Assembly (NCBI GenBank): GCA_017161075.1
Contig: CP046174.1
Span: 186,001 to 250,000, forward strand
Length of the DNA stretch: 64,000 nt
Direction: 5' to 3'
Origin: Erysipelotrichaceae bacterium 66202529
GTDB lineage: Bacteria > Bacillota_I > Bacilli_A > Erysipelotrichales > Erysipelotrichaceae
The translations under genes were made by a program, and so were the position numbers. This document shows positions 44,836-53,670 of this stretch, piece by piece (positions within the stretch are counted from its first letter, which is position 1; every line of letters starts with the position of its first letter). The notes beneath the pieces are model-generated. The model was not told the origin of the DNA, did no database searches, and was given only the letters and a program-made list of their open reading frames with translations.

Positions 44836-45564
44836 ATGGCAAACTGGAATCCATGGCACGGCTGTCATAAAATAAGTGCAGGCTGTGCGCATTGCTATGT
44901 ATATCGCATGGATGAATTGCATGGAAAAGAAACCGGTGTTGTCACCCGTGTGAAGGATTTCGACAAGATTATACGCAAGAATCGCAAAGGTGAATACAAG
45001 ATAGCTTCCGATGAAATCGTCTATACCTGTTTTACCAGCGATTTTTTTGTAGAGGAAGCGGATGCATGGCGTGATGACGCATGGGATATGATCAGGCAGA
45101 GAAATGATTTGTTTTTCTTTATGATAACTAAGCGCATTGACCGGTTTATGGACTGTATTCCCGATGACTGGGGTAACGGCTGGGAGCATGTGGGAATTGC
45201 CTGTACGGTGGAAACGATGGAGCGGGCTGCATACCGTCTTCCCATTTACAAGGCTGCGCCGATCCGGCATAAATTCCTTGCCTGTGAGCCTTTATTGGAG
45301 CCGCTGGATCTAAGTGCCTGGCTGGACAGCGATATCGAAGAAATTATTGCAGGGGGAGAAAGCGGTCCGCAGGCCCGTGAATGCCGTTATGAGTGGATTT
45401 TGGACTTGCGCCGGCAATGTCTAAATGCCGGTGTCAAATTCTGGTTCAAACAGACAGGAGCTAATTTTGTGAAAGACAATGTTCGCTATCATATCCCGCG
45501 CAGACAGCAGCATCTACAGGCGAAGAAGGCGGATATCAATCTGAATCCTGAGATTATCATATAG
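44836..45564 (+). CDS. DUF5131-family protein (phage Gp37/Gp68-like)
   Basis: 242 residues. The N-terminal NPWHGCHKISAGCAHCY is the family's Cys cluster (C-x6-C-x2-C), which resembles radical-SAM-type Fe-S motifs. TSDFFVEEAD, FFFMITKRIDRF, HVGIACTVET, FLACEPLLEPLDL, IIAGGESG and FWFKQTG are all conserved family blocks. The activity is not established; a radical-SAM-like fold acting on nucleic acid or protein is a guess. It occurs both in phages and as a stand-alone chromosomal gene. It sits in an operon-like row with rpiB and small membrane proteins, with no phage genes around. Confidence 0.86.
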   Translation: MANWNPWHGCHKISAGCAHCYVYRMDELHGKETGVVTRVKDFDKIIRKNRKGEYKIASDEIVYTCFTSDFFVEEADAWRDDAWDMIRQRNDLFFFMITKRIDRFMDCIPDDWGNGWEHVGIACTVETMERAAYRLPIYKAAPIRHKFLACEPLLEPLDLSAWLDSDIEEIIAGGESGPQARECRYEWILDLRRQCLNAGVKFWFKQTGANFVKDNVRYHIPRRQQHLQAKKADINLNPEIII

Positions 45565-45578
45565 GATAGGAGAAATGC

Positions 45579-45953
45579 ATGCAGAAAATAAATACAAGAC
45601 TTGTGAAAATGATGAAGGCAGTAGAGCTTATCATTGCTGTACTTCTGATGATTGCCATAGGAATATCCACATTGGCAACCGTATATTTTGGTGCGGAATC
45701 ACTGATAGACCACAGCTTTCAACTCGAGTCGATTCTGGAAAAGGCACTGACGCTGGTTGTCGGTGTGGAATTTGTAAAGATGCTGATTCTGCATACGCCG
45801 GAATCAGTTATCGAGGTATTGCTTTATGCGGTTGCCCGTCAGATTATCATATCGCATGAGAGCGCAATGGAAAATCTGGTAGGGGTTCTGGCAGTTGCAC
45901 TGATTTTTGTTGTAAAGAAGTACTTTCTTAATGCCGCAGGACAAAAGAAATGA
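45579..45953 (+). CDS. PsiE-like small membrane protein
   Basis: 124 residues with four hydrophobic segments (about 11-37, 52-66, 75-92, 98-114). The middle VVGVEFVKMLILHTPESVIEVLLYAVARQIII resembles phosphate-starvation-inducible PsiE-family proteins, but the match is by eye. The function is unknown. AGGAG lies 6 bases before this ATG; an overlapping ATG at 45575 in another frame is less well placed. The stop codon lies within the glyA promoter. Confidence 0.6.
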   Translation: MQKINTRLVKMMKAVELIIAVLLMIAIGISTLATVYFGAESLIDHSFQLESILEKALTLVVGVEFVKMLILHTPESVIEVLLYAVARQIIISHESAMENLVGVLAVALIFVVKKYFLNAAGQKK

Positions 45954-45977
45954 CATTATTGAAATATGTGGTAAAAT
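45950..45977 (+). promoter_or_regulatory. glyA promoter
   Basis: -35 ATGACA (45950-45955, 5/6), 16-bp spacer, TGG extension and -10 TAAAAT (45972-45977, 5/6). Confidence 0.65.
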
Positions 45978-46001
45978 AGAGGAATCAAACGGAGGTAAGC
46001 T

Positions 46002-47231
46002 ATGAACGATAAGAGAATTCAGGAAGCTATTGAAAAAGAAGCAGAGCGTCAGCTGTATAATATCGAATTGATTGCATCGGAAAACTATGTTTCAAAGGAT
46101 GTTCTAGAGGCAGCAGGAAGTATTCTGACCAATAAGTATGCAGAGGGGTATCCGGGAAAGCGGTATTACGGAGGCTGTGTACACGTTGATGAAGTGGAAG
46201 AAATTGCAAGAGAGCGGGCAAAGGAGCTGTTTCACGCAGAGCATGCTAATGTGCAACCGCACAGTGGTTCACAGGCGAATATGGGCGTGTATCTGTCTGT
46301 TTTACAGCCGGGTGATACCGTGCTGGGGATGAATCTGACAGCAGGCGGACATCTGACACACGGACATCCGCTGAACTTTTCAGGAACGCTTTACCGCTTT
46401 GTGGATTATGGGGTCACAAGGGATGCGGAAACAATCGATTATGAAGAAGTGCGTAAAGTGGCATTACAGGAAAAGCCAAAGCTGATCGTAGCGGGAGCAA
46501 GTGCATACCCAAGAGTGATTGACTTTCAGAAATTCCGTGAGATTGCGGATGAGGTAGGCGCATATTTCATGGTGGATATGGCACATATCGCAGGTCTTGT
46601 AGCGGCAGGAGAGCATCCTAGTCCTGTGCCTTATGCAGATTTTGTGACAACAACGACGCATAAAACACTGCGCGGCCCACGCGGCGGTCTGATTCTTTGT
46701 AAGAAGGAGCATGCCCCAATACTGGATAAAAAGGTATTCCCGGGTATGCAGGGCGGCCCGCTGATGCATATCATTGCGGCAAAGGCTGTCTGTCTGCAGG
46801 AAGCGATGCAGCCGGAGTTTAAGGATTATGCAAAGCAGGTCATTGCGAATTGTGCTGTTATGAGCAATACGTTAAAAGAGGAAGGCTTTCGCATCGTCAG
46901 CGGAGGAACGGATAACCATCTGATTCTTGTAGATGTAAAATCCTCTCTTGATATGAGTGGTAAGCTGGCAGAGAAGCTGCTGGATGAAGCGGGTATTACC
47001 TGTAATAAGAATACGATTCCTTATGAAACAGAAAAGCCGTTTGTGACAAGCGGAATCCGTCTGGGAACTGCTGCCATGACAACCCGGGGCTTCAAGGAAA
47101 ATGAATTCCGCCAGGTTGCTTTATGGATCAGCCGTGTGCTGAAGCATGCAGATGATGCCGGTGTTCGTGAGGAAGTCCGCAAGGAAGTGCGTGCGCTTAC
47201 CGTACAGTTTCCACTGCCAAATGAAAAATAA
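46002..47231 (+). CDS. glyA: Serine hydroxymethyltransferase
   Basis: PLP enzyme that interconverts serine and glycine and loads tetrahydrofolate with a one-carbon unit. 409 residues, typical for bacteria. [51 protein letters not shown] and the PLP-lysine motif [14 protein letters not shown] (Lys near residue 222) are all present. GGAGGT lies 5 bases before the ATG. It is monocistronic with its own promoter and terminator. Confidence 0.98.
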   Translation: MNDKRIQEAIEKEAERQLYNIELIASENYVSKDVLEAAGSILTNKYAEGYPGKRYYGGCVHVDEVEEIARERAKELFHAEHANVQPHSGSQANMGVYLSVLQPGDTVLGMNLTAGGHLTHGHPLNFSGTLYRFVDYGVTRDAETIDYEEVRKVALQEKPKLIVAGASAYPRVIDFQKFREIADEVGAYFMVDMAHIAGLVAAGEHPSPVPYADFVTTTTHKTLRGPRGGLILCKKEHAPILDKKVFPGMQGGPLMHIIAAKAVCLQEAMQPEFKDYAKQVIANCAVMSNTLKEEGFRIVSGGTDNHLILVDVKSSLDMSGKLAEKLLDEAGITCNKNTIPYETEKPFVTSGIRLGTAAMTTRGFKENEFRQVALWISRVLKHADDAGVREEVRKEVRALTVQFPLPNEK

Positions 47232-47240
47232 AATATAAAG

Positions 47241-47267
47241 AAAAAAGCAGATGATCTGCTTTTTTTT
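47241..47267 (+). terminator. glyA terminator
   Basis: AAAAAAGCAGA and TCTGCTTTTTT form a stem with a TGA loop. A on one side and T on the other make it bidirectional. Confidence 0.88.
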
Positions 47268-47343
47268 GCAGTTATGACCGTGAGGATACCATGTGATATA
47301 TTGCGTTTTATTCATCCCTCATGTACATTGTACAGACTACGCG

Positions 47344-48231
47344 TTACTGCAGCTTGCTGTAGGTTTTTTTCAATTCTAGTAATACATCCACATGCTGGAA
47401 ATCCTTTGGATACACAAGGTTGATTTCACGAATCATCGTGGAATTGGTAATCGGAATGGTTTTCAGTCTTCCTTTTTGCTCATCCTCCTTGCAGGCATTA
47501 TGCGACATGATGGAAACTCCCATATTGCTCATAACAAGCTCCTTTATGGTTGCCAGAGAATCCGTTTCAATCAGTATGCGGTAATTGCGGATAGAGTCCC
47601 GCTGGGATTCCAGATAATTCTCAAAAATCTCTCTGGTACCGGCTTCCTTAGAGCGCAGAATGAAATTTTCATCCAAAAGCTCACGCATGGCTACACTGCT
47701 ACGATTTGCCAGTGCATGCTCAGGCGCGACGATCAAACAGAGATAATCAGTATCCAGCAAAATGGAATGATACTTATCCGATGTCAGGCGGCCGTCGATG
47801 ATTGCAAAATCTGCTTCATATAATTTGAGTTTATTATAAATATTATTTATGGAATCTGTAATCAGATTTATATGCACATCACTATGCTCCCGACAGTATG
47901 CGGCCAGAAGCTGGGGTATATAATACTCTCCGGCAGTCGGTGTTGTGGCGATATTGAAACGATGCAGGTTGTTCTTTGCGTCCTCAAGTGCCTGATGGGT
48001 ATTGTTGTAAACCGCCATCATTCGATGGGCATATTTCACCAAAATCTCACCCTCCGGCGTTAAAATCAGACTTTTTTTACTTTTATGAAAGATTTTAATC
48101 TGAAATTCATCCTCCAGCAGCTTCATTTGATGACTGATCGCAGGCTGTGTCAGATGCAGCTGCTTTGCGGCTTTCGTATAGCTGCCACTTTCAATCAGGG
48201 TTAATAGAGAAACAATTTTTGTATCCAGCAT
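47344..48231 (-). CDS. LysR-family transcriptional regulator
   Basis: 295 residues. N-terminal winged helix-turn-helix (about 1-60; SYTKAAKQLHLTQPAISHQMKLLE) and a C-terminal periplasmic-binding-like effector domain (about 88-292; IATTPTAGEYYIPQLLAAY). It is divergent from the cation/proton antiporter gene, with a 105-bp shared promoter region, the classic setting for LysR control of a neighbour. The effector is unknown. The best relatives by feel are CysL/CbbR/YofA-like regulators. Confidence 0.93.
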   Translation of the reverse strand: MLDTKIVSLLTLIESGSYTKAAKQLHLTQPAISHQMKLLEDEFQIKIFHKSKKSLILTPEGEILVKYAHRMMAVYNNTHQALEDAKNNLHRFNIATTPTAGEYYIPQLLAAYCREHSDVHINLITDSINNIYNKLKLYEADFAIIDGRLTSDKYHSILLDTDYLCLIVAPEHALANRSSVAMRELLDENFILRSKEAGTREIFENYLESQRDSIRNYRILIETDSLATIKELVMSNMGVSIMSHNACKEDEQKGRLKTIPITNSTMIREINLVYPKDFQHVDVLLELKKTYSKLQ

Positions 48232-48336
48232 CGTAACATCTCCTTATAATAAATTATATTGATATTTTGCTAAATAATTATAATTAGATTTTATCACTAC
48301 TTTCACATATAATCAATGGTGTGAGGAGGGGTTATT
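48232..48336. promoter_or_regulatory. Divergent LysR/antiporter control region
   Basis: An AT-rich region with a perfect -10 TATAAT (48308-48313) for the antiporter and no good -35, which fits activation by LysR. A short palindrome ATAATTAT (48274-48281) and its flanks are a candidate binding site. Confidence 0.5.
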
Positions 48337-49581
48337 ATGATAGCTGAAATATTGAAGCACCAGGGAAATGCAGGTATCATCCTGTCGATTGCCATCATAT
48401 TACTGGCTGGATTTCTCTGTACAAGAGTCACAAAAAAGCTGCGCTTTCCAAATGTGAGCGGCTATATCATATCCGGTATTCTGATCGGCCCCTGTGTATT
48501 GCATCTGATTCCAAGAGAAGTGATTGCAGGAATGGATTTTATGACGGATATTGCCCTGGCCTTTATCGCCTTTGGTGTAGGTAAATATTTTCGAAAGGAT
48601 ATCCTGTTAAAGCAGGGTGGAAAAATTATCACCATAACTATTTTTGAAGCGCTGACAGCTGGAGCCTGTATTACGATTGCAATGGTCGTATGCTTTCGAC
48701 TGCCGTGGTCTTTCTCGCTCCTGCTCGGTTCCATCGGCTGTGCAACTGCACCAGCCTCTACAATTATGACCATACGGCAGTACCATGCAAAGGGAAACTT
48801 TGTGGATACCATACTGCAGGTAACTGCACTCGATGATGCTGTTGCCTTGATCGCATTCAGTGTCTGTACCGCCCTGGTGGAATTTATGCATGCGGATCAG
48901 GCATTGGAATGGTCGGTTATATTGCTTCCGGTTTTATGGAATATAATGGCAATCGTGCTTGCCGTTGTACTGGCATGGGTATTGCATCATATCATTAGTG
49001 AAAAGCGTTCCAGTGACCACCGTCTTGTCCTTGTCATCGCTGTAATACTGGCTCTGACAGGTATTTGCAGCTGCTTTGCGATATCGCCTTTACTATCCTG
49101 TATGGTACTTGGCGCTGTTTATATCAATCTATCCGGAAACAAGGATTTGTTTCGTCAGGTTAACGGGTTTACACCACCAATCACACTTTTATTCTTTGTA
49201 TTATCCGGTATGCGGCTGGATTTGTATGCACTGGTTTCCTGCGGAGTAATCGGGATTGTGTATTTCTTCGTCCGCATCATCGGCAAGGCAGCGGGAGCCT
49301 GGACAGGTGCCAGGATATCACATGCCAGTACAGCGGTACGGCAGTATCTGGGACTGGCACTGATTCCACAGGCAGGCGTATCCATCGGTCTTGCAATTCT
49401 CGCTCAACGGCTGCTGCCTAGTACGGAGGGTACGATGCTGTCACTTATCATATTATCTAGTGCAGTCTTATATGAAATGATTGGTCCGGCCTGTGCAAAG
49501 CTCTCGCTCAAGCTGTCCGGAAGTATTGCGATTGAGAATACAAAGGAAAAAACAACTTTCCATCATGCCAAAGTACTATAG
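48337..49581 (+). CDS. CPA2-family cation/proton antiporter
   Basis: 414 residues, about twelve membrane helices. The first helices contain GYIISGILIGPCVL, and IALAFIAFGVGKYF follows; both are typical of the Na+/H+ or K+/H+ exchanger family. SIGCATAPASTIMTIRQY and ALDDAVALIAFSV hold the conserved Asp-Asp of the transport site. There is no C-terminal RCK domain. GAGGAGGGG precedes the ATG. It is divergent from a LysR regulator that probably controls it. Confidence 0.9.
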   Translation: MIAEILKHQGNAGIILSIAIILLAGFLCTRVTKKLRFPNVSGYIISGILIGPCVLHLIPREVIAGMDFMTDIALAFIAFGVGKYFRKDILLKQGGKIITITIFEALTAGACITIAMVVCFRLPWSFSLLLGSIGCATAPASTIMTIRQYHAKGNFVDTILQVTALDDAVALIAFSVCTALVEFMHADQALEWSVILLPVLWNIMAIVLAVVLAWVLHHIISEKRSSDHRLVLVIAVILALTGICSCFAISPLLSCMVLGAVYINLSGNKDLFRQVNGFTPPITLLFFVLSGMRLDLYALVSCGVIGIVYFFVRIIGKAAGAWTGARISHASTAVRQYLGLALIPQAGVSIGLAILAQRLLPSTEGTMLSLIILSSAVLYEMIGPACAKLSLKLSGSIAIENTKEKTTFHHAKVL

Positions 49582-49735
49582 AGCTTTAAGTAATCCCAAA
49601 ACCTATCATGCCTATAATTGCTTTCTGTATTCGTTGTTTCTTTCCTAGCATCAATTCAGGAACAAAACCTCATATTTCCCAGGGAATTAAAACCATATAA
49701 TGTTATAATGGAGGTAGGGAAAGGAAACGATACAT

Positions 49736-50572
49736 ATGAGGATGAGCAAAAGAATATGTATAGCCGGACTCCTATGTCTGGCTGTAAGCGGCTGCAGTAA
49801 GCAGTCAACTGACACAGAAAAAGGGGAAGTCTTAAAAGAGCAGGATGTTTTGTTTGCAGAACTGAATGCCGCCTGTAAAAAGAGCACAGACCGAAAAAAT
49901 CTGCAGATTGACTCGCAATATGCAGGCTTTACGGATTTGGATTGTCAGGATGGTGAGCTGGTGGAAATTCAATCAGCACCAACAAGAAACATTACAGCAT
50001 ATGATTTTGAGAATAACCGCAGTATTACACATTTTTATGCGATGGAAGCAGCCGATCCGCAGGCAAAGGATAGAATTGGTTTTGCATGGAGCTATTTGAA
50101 TGGATATTATGTGGAGCTGAGCTTCCAGGAAGAAAAAGGAAACATAACATATAAGCCGACAAAGCGTGAGGACGGAATACGGAAGGAAGAAAATCCATAT
50201 GTAAAGAAAAACTTTGAAGAAATCGTACGCGATATCGATAAGGAATACTTCCATATCACAAAGGATGTTAAGAAGGATGAAACCATCTACACGCTTACGC
50301 TGGCAGACAAGGAAAAAACAAAGCAGCGAAGCATCAGGGAGGCAGAAGAACGCGGTGAGGATATTTTAAACAGGAATGGCTGTAAACTGGAAAAAAATGA
50401 AACGATTGATCAAAGGATGATATACCATGTAGACCAAAAAGGATATTTAACATCAATTGATGCCACCATAACGGATCAGATTGATGACATAAAAAAAATT
50501 ATTGCCTATACGGCATATTATGAAACCTATGATGATTTCTATATCAAACCATTTGAGGACGCATTAAAATAA
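49736..50572 (+). CDS. Hypothetical lipoprotein (278 aa)
   Basis: A signal peptide ends in the lipobox LAVSGC (Cys near 20), so the mature protein is lipid-anchored outside the membrane. The rest is charged and soluble, rich in Lys, Asp and Glu, with alternating strands (KGYLTSIDATITDQIDDIKKIIAYTAYYETY) that resemble LppX/YdaJ-like folds. No family can be named. The -10 TATAAT at 49705-49710 and AAAGGAA 9 bases from the ATG support the start. It is monocistronic. Confidence 0.78.
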   Translation: MRMSKRICIAGLLCLAVSGCSKQSTDTEKGEVLKEQDVLFAELNAACKKSTDRKNLQIDSQYAGFTDLDCQDGELVEIQSAPTRNITAYDFENNRSITHFYAMEAADPQAKDRIGFAWSYLNGYYVELSFQEEKGNITYKPTKREDGIRKEENPYVKKNFEEIVRDIDKEYFHITKDVKKDETIYTLTLADKEKTKQRSIREAEERGEDILNRNGCKLEKNETIDQRMIYHVDQKGYLTSIDATITDQIDDIKKIIAYTAYYETYDDFYIKPFEDALK

Positions 50573-50594
50573 CCGTGTCCGTAAATCCTATATA

Positions 50595-50648
50595 AAAGAG
50601 CTGTCACGCAGATTTGCACATACCGGTGACAGCTTTTCTAATACATAT
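50595..50648. terminator. Bidirectional terminator between lipoprotein and PRD regulator genes
   Basis: GCTGTCAC (50600-50607) pairs with GTGACAGC (50636-50643), with AAAA before and TTTT after. Confidence 0.75.
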
Positions 50649-50651
50649 CAT

Positions 50652-52595
50652 TTATAAGCCCTTGCCATAAAACACGCCGAGTATTTCCTCAACCGTGGCG
50701 GCTTTTTGAATCCGCTCGATAAAATCCTCAGAGCTGATAAGGTGATAAAGATCCTTCAACAGCTTTTTCATCGTATCCTTTTGTTCAAAAGAAACCGCTG
50801 TGTATAAGACCACACTTACCATTCCATCGCGCCAGAGAATGGGCTCCTCCAGGGTAATGAGCACGATAGCAGTTTCCCTGACATATTTATCAGACCCGTG
50901 CGGTATCGCAATGCCGTTACCGATTTCTGTGGAGGACATCCTTTCTCTGTTTTTCACACTATCGAAGAACTCCTTTTCCACACATCCCTTCTTCAACAGG
51001 ATGCGGTTAGCCTTTTCTAAAATTTCTTCTTTATTTTTATATTTCTGATGTACCAGAATCGTATCGGCACTGATCGCCTGAAGCAGATACTGAAACCGTG
51101 ATTCCCGGACATCCCTGATCAGCGTTTCATAGGTTTGGGCAATTCTCTGGATGTCGCTGCTATCGGCAACCGGGGAAATCACAACTGAGGGAATATTGTC
51201 AATTCCCAAATCCATTGTTGAAATTATAAAATCAAAATGTCTGAGATATTCTTTCCGCAGATCATGAACGCTGATAAGCTCTATTACATCAAAGGTAGGC
51301 AGATGGATTTTAATCTGATTTTCAATCAGCATCGCATTCGCCTGTCCGCAATTATATACAATGGCTATTTTTTTAGAAAGATTATGGCGTTCCAGCGCAG
51401 CCTGAAAATGAATCAGTATAAATCCGATTTCATCATCCGATAAAGGAAAGCCCAGCTTTTTTTCCAAGCTGCTCGATGCCAGGGATACAACGGAAAACAT
51501 GGCGGTATACTGCTGTTTGATCTGCATGATGAAGGGATGGGTAATTTTGATATTGTTTTTCAACCGTGCAATCATAGGAATGAAGTGCTTGGATAATCCT
51601 GTTTTTAATAGCTCATCGGATGAAAAATCGGCATTGAATATATCACCGATTGAGGTTATCAGTTCATGTACGGTTTCCTGGATCATGGGGGAATATCCGG
51701 CCTTTGCGCTTTGATCCTCATGATAAACACCGGAGAGACGAGCATTTACCCACCGTATATCTAAATCATTCACGGTAATATGATGAGAGTACTTCAGCCA
51801 TTGTATGATTTCCTCTGTGATCGGATAGGTTTTCAATACATGAAGCTCTGTGACTACCGGTCTGGCAGGGGCTTCTGTTATCTCATATCCCTTTTGAATC
51901 CTTTGGATGAATATGGAATAGGATATAAAAATCTGTGCGTAATAGTTGGTATCAAGACGAAAGCCCAGCTTTTCCTGTGCGATATCAATCATTTTCTTAG
52001 CAATATCCTGTATATCATCCGTTATATATCTGGATAAAACCTTTCTACAGAGGTCAAGATCCATAATCTGATCCTGCTGCGTGGAGGACATCAGCTCCTC
52101 AAAAATAAATTTACGCTTTGCACTTCGGATTCGCTGTTCCTTTGCTTTGATGCTTGTACCGGACTTGCTGCGATCAAGAGATATATCCTGATGCTTCAGC
52201 TCTGCCTCCACCTTTTCCAAATCCTTCACGATTGAGGTTGAGCTTACACAAAATTCGTCTGACAGCTTACGAACAGAAATGCTGTCATCATACATTAACA
52301 GCTTTTCCATGATTTTCTTTCGTCTGCTTTCACTTGTTAAGGCTTCCCGTGTTTCCAGTAGCATGGATTTCTGAAGCTGGCTGATTGCGTGCTTATCCCC
52401 AGTCATCCGGATACCTACACCATGCTTGGAAACGATATCCAGTCCGTAATCCTTCATGTGATAGCGCAGCTCTGCTATATAATTTGAAATCGTTTTATTT
52501 GAAACCATGAGCTTTTCTGCGAAATAACTGGTTTTACGATAATCCGTTTCATTGAGTAAGAGCTTCAGAAATTTAGTAAGTGCAGATGTTTTCAT
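50652..52595 (-). CDS. PRD-domain transcriptional activator with EIIB- and EIIA-like domains (MtlR/LicR type)
   Basis: 647 residues. Two N-terminal helix-turn-helix segments (about 5-60, LMVSNKTISNYIAELR; about 90-150, SVRKLSDEFCVSSTSIVKDLEKVE), two PRD domains (about 170-395), an EIIB-like domain with Cys in AIVYNCGQANAM near 405, and a C-terminal EIIA domain with the phosphorylatable His in GIAIPHGSD near 570. It is divergent from a fructose-type PTS operon, so that operon is the likely target. Being of the DNA-binding class, it should act at a DNA operator rather than on an RNA antiterminator. Confidence 0.92.
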   Translation of the reverse strand: MKTSALTKFLKLLLNETDYRKTSYFAEKLMVSNKTISNYIAELRYHMKDYGLDIVSKHGVGIRMTGDKHAISQLQKSMLLETREALTSESRRKKIMEKLLMYDDSISVRKLSDEFCVSSTSIVKDLEKVEAELKHQDISLDRSKSGTSIKAKEQRIRSAKRKFIFEELMSSTQQDQIMDLDLCRKVLSRYITDDIQDIAKKMIDIAQEKLGFRLDTNYYAQIFISYSIFIQRIQKGYEITEAPARPVVTELHVLKTYPITEEIIQWLKYSHHITVNDLDIRWVNARLSGVYHEDQSAKAGYSPMIQETVHELITSIGDIFNADFSSDELLKTGLSKHFIPMIARLKNNIKITHPFIMQIKQQYTAMFSVVSLASSSLEKKLGFPLSDDEIGFILIHFQAALERHNLSKKIAIVYNCGQANAMLIENQIKIHLPTFDVIELISVHDLRKEYLRHFDFIISTMDLGIDNIPSVVISPVADSSDIQRIAQTYETLIRDVRESRFQYLLQAISADTILVHQKYKNKEEILEKANRILLKKGCVEKEFFDSVKNRERMSSTEIGNGIAIPHGSDKYVRETAIVLITLEEPILWRDGMVSVVLYTAVSFEQKDTMKKLLKDLYHLISSEDFIERIQKAATVEEILGVFYGKGL

Positions 52596-52763
52596 ATGAG
52601 TTCTCCTCCTGCATCATTAAGACAGAAACTTCCCTACTACATAATAGAATGAATTTACAGAAAAAGAAATAGCAATCTGCTTCTGTTCAAAGTAGAAAAA
52701 AAAATACACCTCTGTAATTCATGCAGTGCAAGAAAAAAACTGCCAGATATTGGTTACTCATAG

Positions 52764-52792
52764 ACACACGGCTCAATTTGCTGTGTGTTTTT
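52764..52792 (+). other. Terminator-like hairpin in the divergent control region
   Basis: ACACACGGC pairs with GCTGTGTGT (9 bp with one G-T), followed by TTTTT. It lies upstream of the PTS promoter, so its role is unclear: an attenuator for a longer transcript, or insulation between divergent units. Confidence 0.5.
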
Positions 52793-52794
52793 AT

Positions 52795-52811
52795 TTCCAC
52801 AAGTTGTGGAA
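52795..52811 (+). promoter_or_regulatory. Perfect 17-bp palindrome, probable PRD-activator operator
   Basis: TTCCACAA-G-TTGTGGAA, no mismatch. Its centre (52803) is about 55 bp before the predicted PTS transcription start, an activator position. Confidence 0.65.
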
Positions 52812-52845
52812 GCCGGTTGGTATTTTAAAAAAAATTGCGTGACGA

Positions 52846-52851
52846 TACAAT
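52846..52851 (+). promoter_or_regulatory. -10 element of the PTS operon
   Basis: TACAAT (5/6). The spaced -35 position reads TTTTAA, so the promoter probably needs an activator. Confidence 0.5.
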
Positions 52852-52875
52852 GAGGACGTGGAAAGGAGTGGTCAA

Positions 52876-53319
52876 ATGTTTGAACAGGAAATTGTTAAGG
52901 TATGTGACAGACAATTCCAAACAAAGAAGGAAATCATAGCGTATTTATCACAGCTCGCATTTGAAGCAGGAAGAGTTGATGATCCTCACAGCTATATGTC
53001 TGCGGTACTGCAGCGTGAGGAAACAGCCTCCACTGCTGTCGGCTTCGGTATCGCAATACCGCATGGGGAATCTGATGCTGTCACACAGACATTTGTAGCC
53101 TGCCTTCGGCTGAAGCATCCTGTCACATGGGATCATGATGTGGTTGATCTGGTTTTTATGATTGGTGTGCCACTGTCGAGCAGAAACAAAGAGCATCTGC
53201 GGATTCTGGCTATGCTGAGCCGCCATCTGATGAAGGAAGACTTCCGTAAGCAAATTCGGCAGGCAGAAAGTGATCAAGCATTTTATGAGTGTATTCAATT
53301 TTTAGAAAACGAACAATAA
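52876..53319 (+). CDS. PTS fructose-family EIIA component
   Basis: 147 residues. A cytoplasmic phosphocarrier that takes phosphate from HPr and passes it to EIIB. The active-site His is in VGFGIAIPHGESDAV (His near 66), in the usual position for the mannitol/fructose EIIA type. AAAGGAG lies 7 bases before ATG 52876; the GTG at 52858 would overlap this site. First gene of the operon EIIA-EIIB-EIIC, unknown, GatZ-like. Confidence 0.93.
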   Translation: MFEQEIVKVCDRQFQTKKEIIAYLSQLAFEAGRVDDPHSYMSAVLQREETASTAVGFGIAIPHGESDAVTQTFVACLRLKHPVTWDHDVVDLVFMIGVPLSSRNKEHLRILAMLSRHLMKEDFRKQIRQAESDQAFYECIQFLENEQ

Positions 53320-53333
53320 GGAGGATATTGGAT

Positions 53334-53648
53334 ATGAAAATTGTCGCAGTAGCTGCATGTACCATCGGTATTGCACACACGTATATGGCACAGGAAGCCA
53401 TCGAACAGGAATGTAAAAAACGCGGATATGCTTGCAAGGTGGAAACACAGGGCGGTATGGGAATTGAGAATGAGCTGGATGAGGATGAAATCGCAGAGGC
53501 TGATGCTGTCATTCTGGCCATTGCCATCGGAATTGAGGGAGAGGAACGGTTTGAGGAAAAGGAAGAAGCAGGAAAAATTATTAAAATCGACCCCTCCGTT
53601 GTCATACGAGATCCTGCAGTAATTATAGATCAGGCAGAGAAATTATAA
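53334..53648 (+). CDS. PTS fructose-family EIIB component
   Basis: 104 residues. The phosphorylated Cys is residue 9 in VAVAACTIGIAHTYMAQEAI, the classic fructose-type EIIB start. AAGGAGG lies 8 bases before the ATG. Separate A, B and C genes are usual for the fructose-like PTS with unusual substrates, such as the FrvABD/FrwBCD types, rather than the fused FruA. Confidence 0.93.
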   Translation: MKIVAVAACTIGIAHTYMAQEAIEQECKKRGYACKVETQGGMGIENELDEDEIAEADAVILAIAIGIEGEERFEEKEEAGKIIKIDPSVVIRDPAVIIDQAEKL

Positions 53649-53670
53649 AAAAAGAGAGAGGAGAGAGCTT

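Noticed and set aside
44836..45564. Prophage remnant suggested by the DUF5131 (Gp37/Gp68-like) gene
   Set aside because: No integrase, structural or lysis genes are near, and the gene lies in a housekeeping row with rpiB and glyA.
52764..52792. BglG-type RNA antitermination site (RAT) overlapping the hairpin
   Set aside because: The sequence before the hairpin does not fit the RAT consensus, and the neighbouring PRD protein has DNA-binding helix-turn-helix domains rather than an RNA-binding CAT domain.
52811..52838. Sigma-54 (-24/-12) promoter before the PTS operon
   Set aside because: A GG and a GC are present, but they are 18 bp apart rather than the required 12, and the regulator has no sigma-54 interaction domain.
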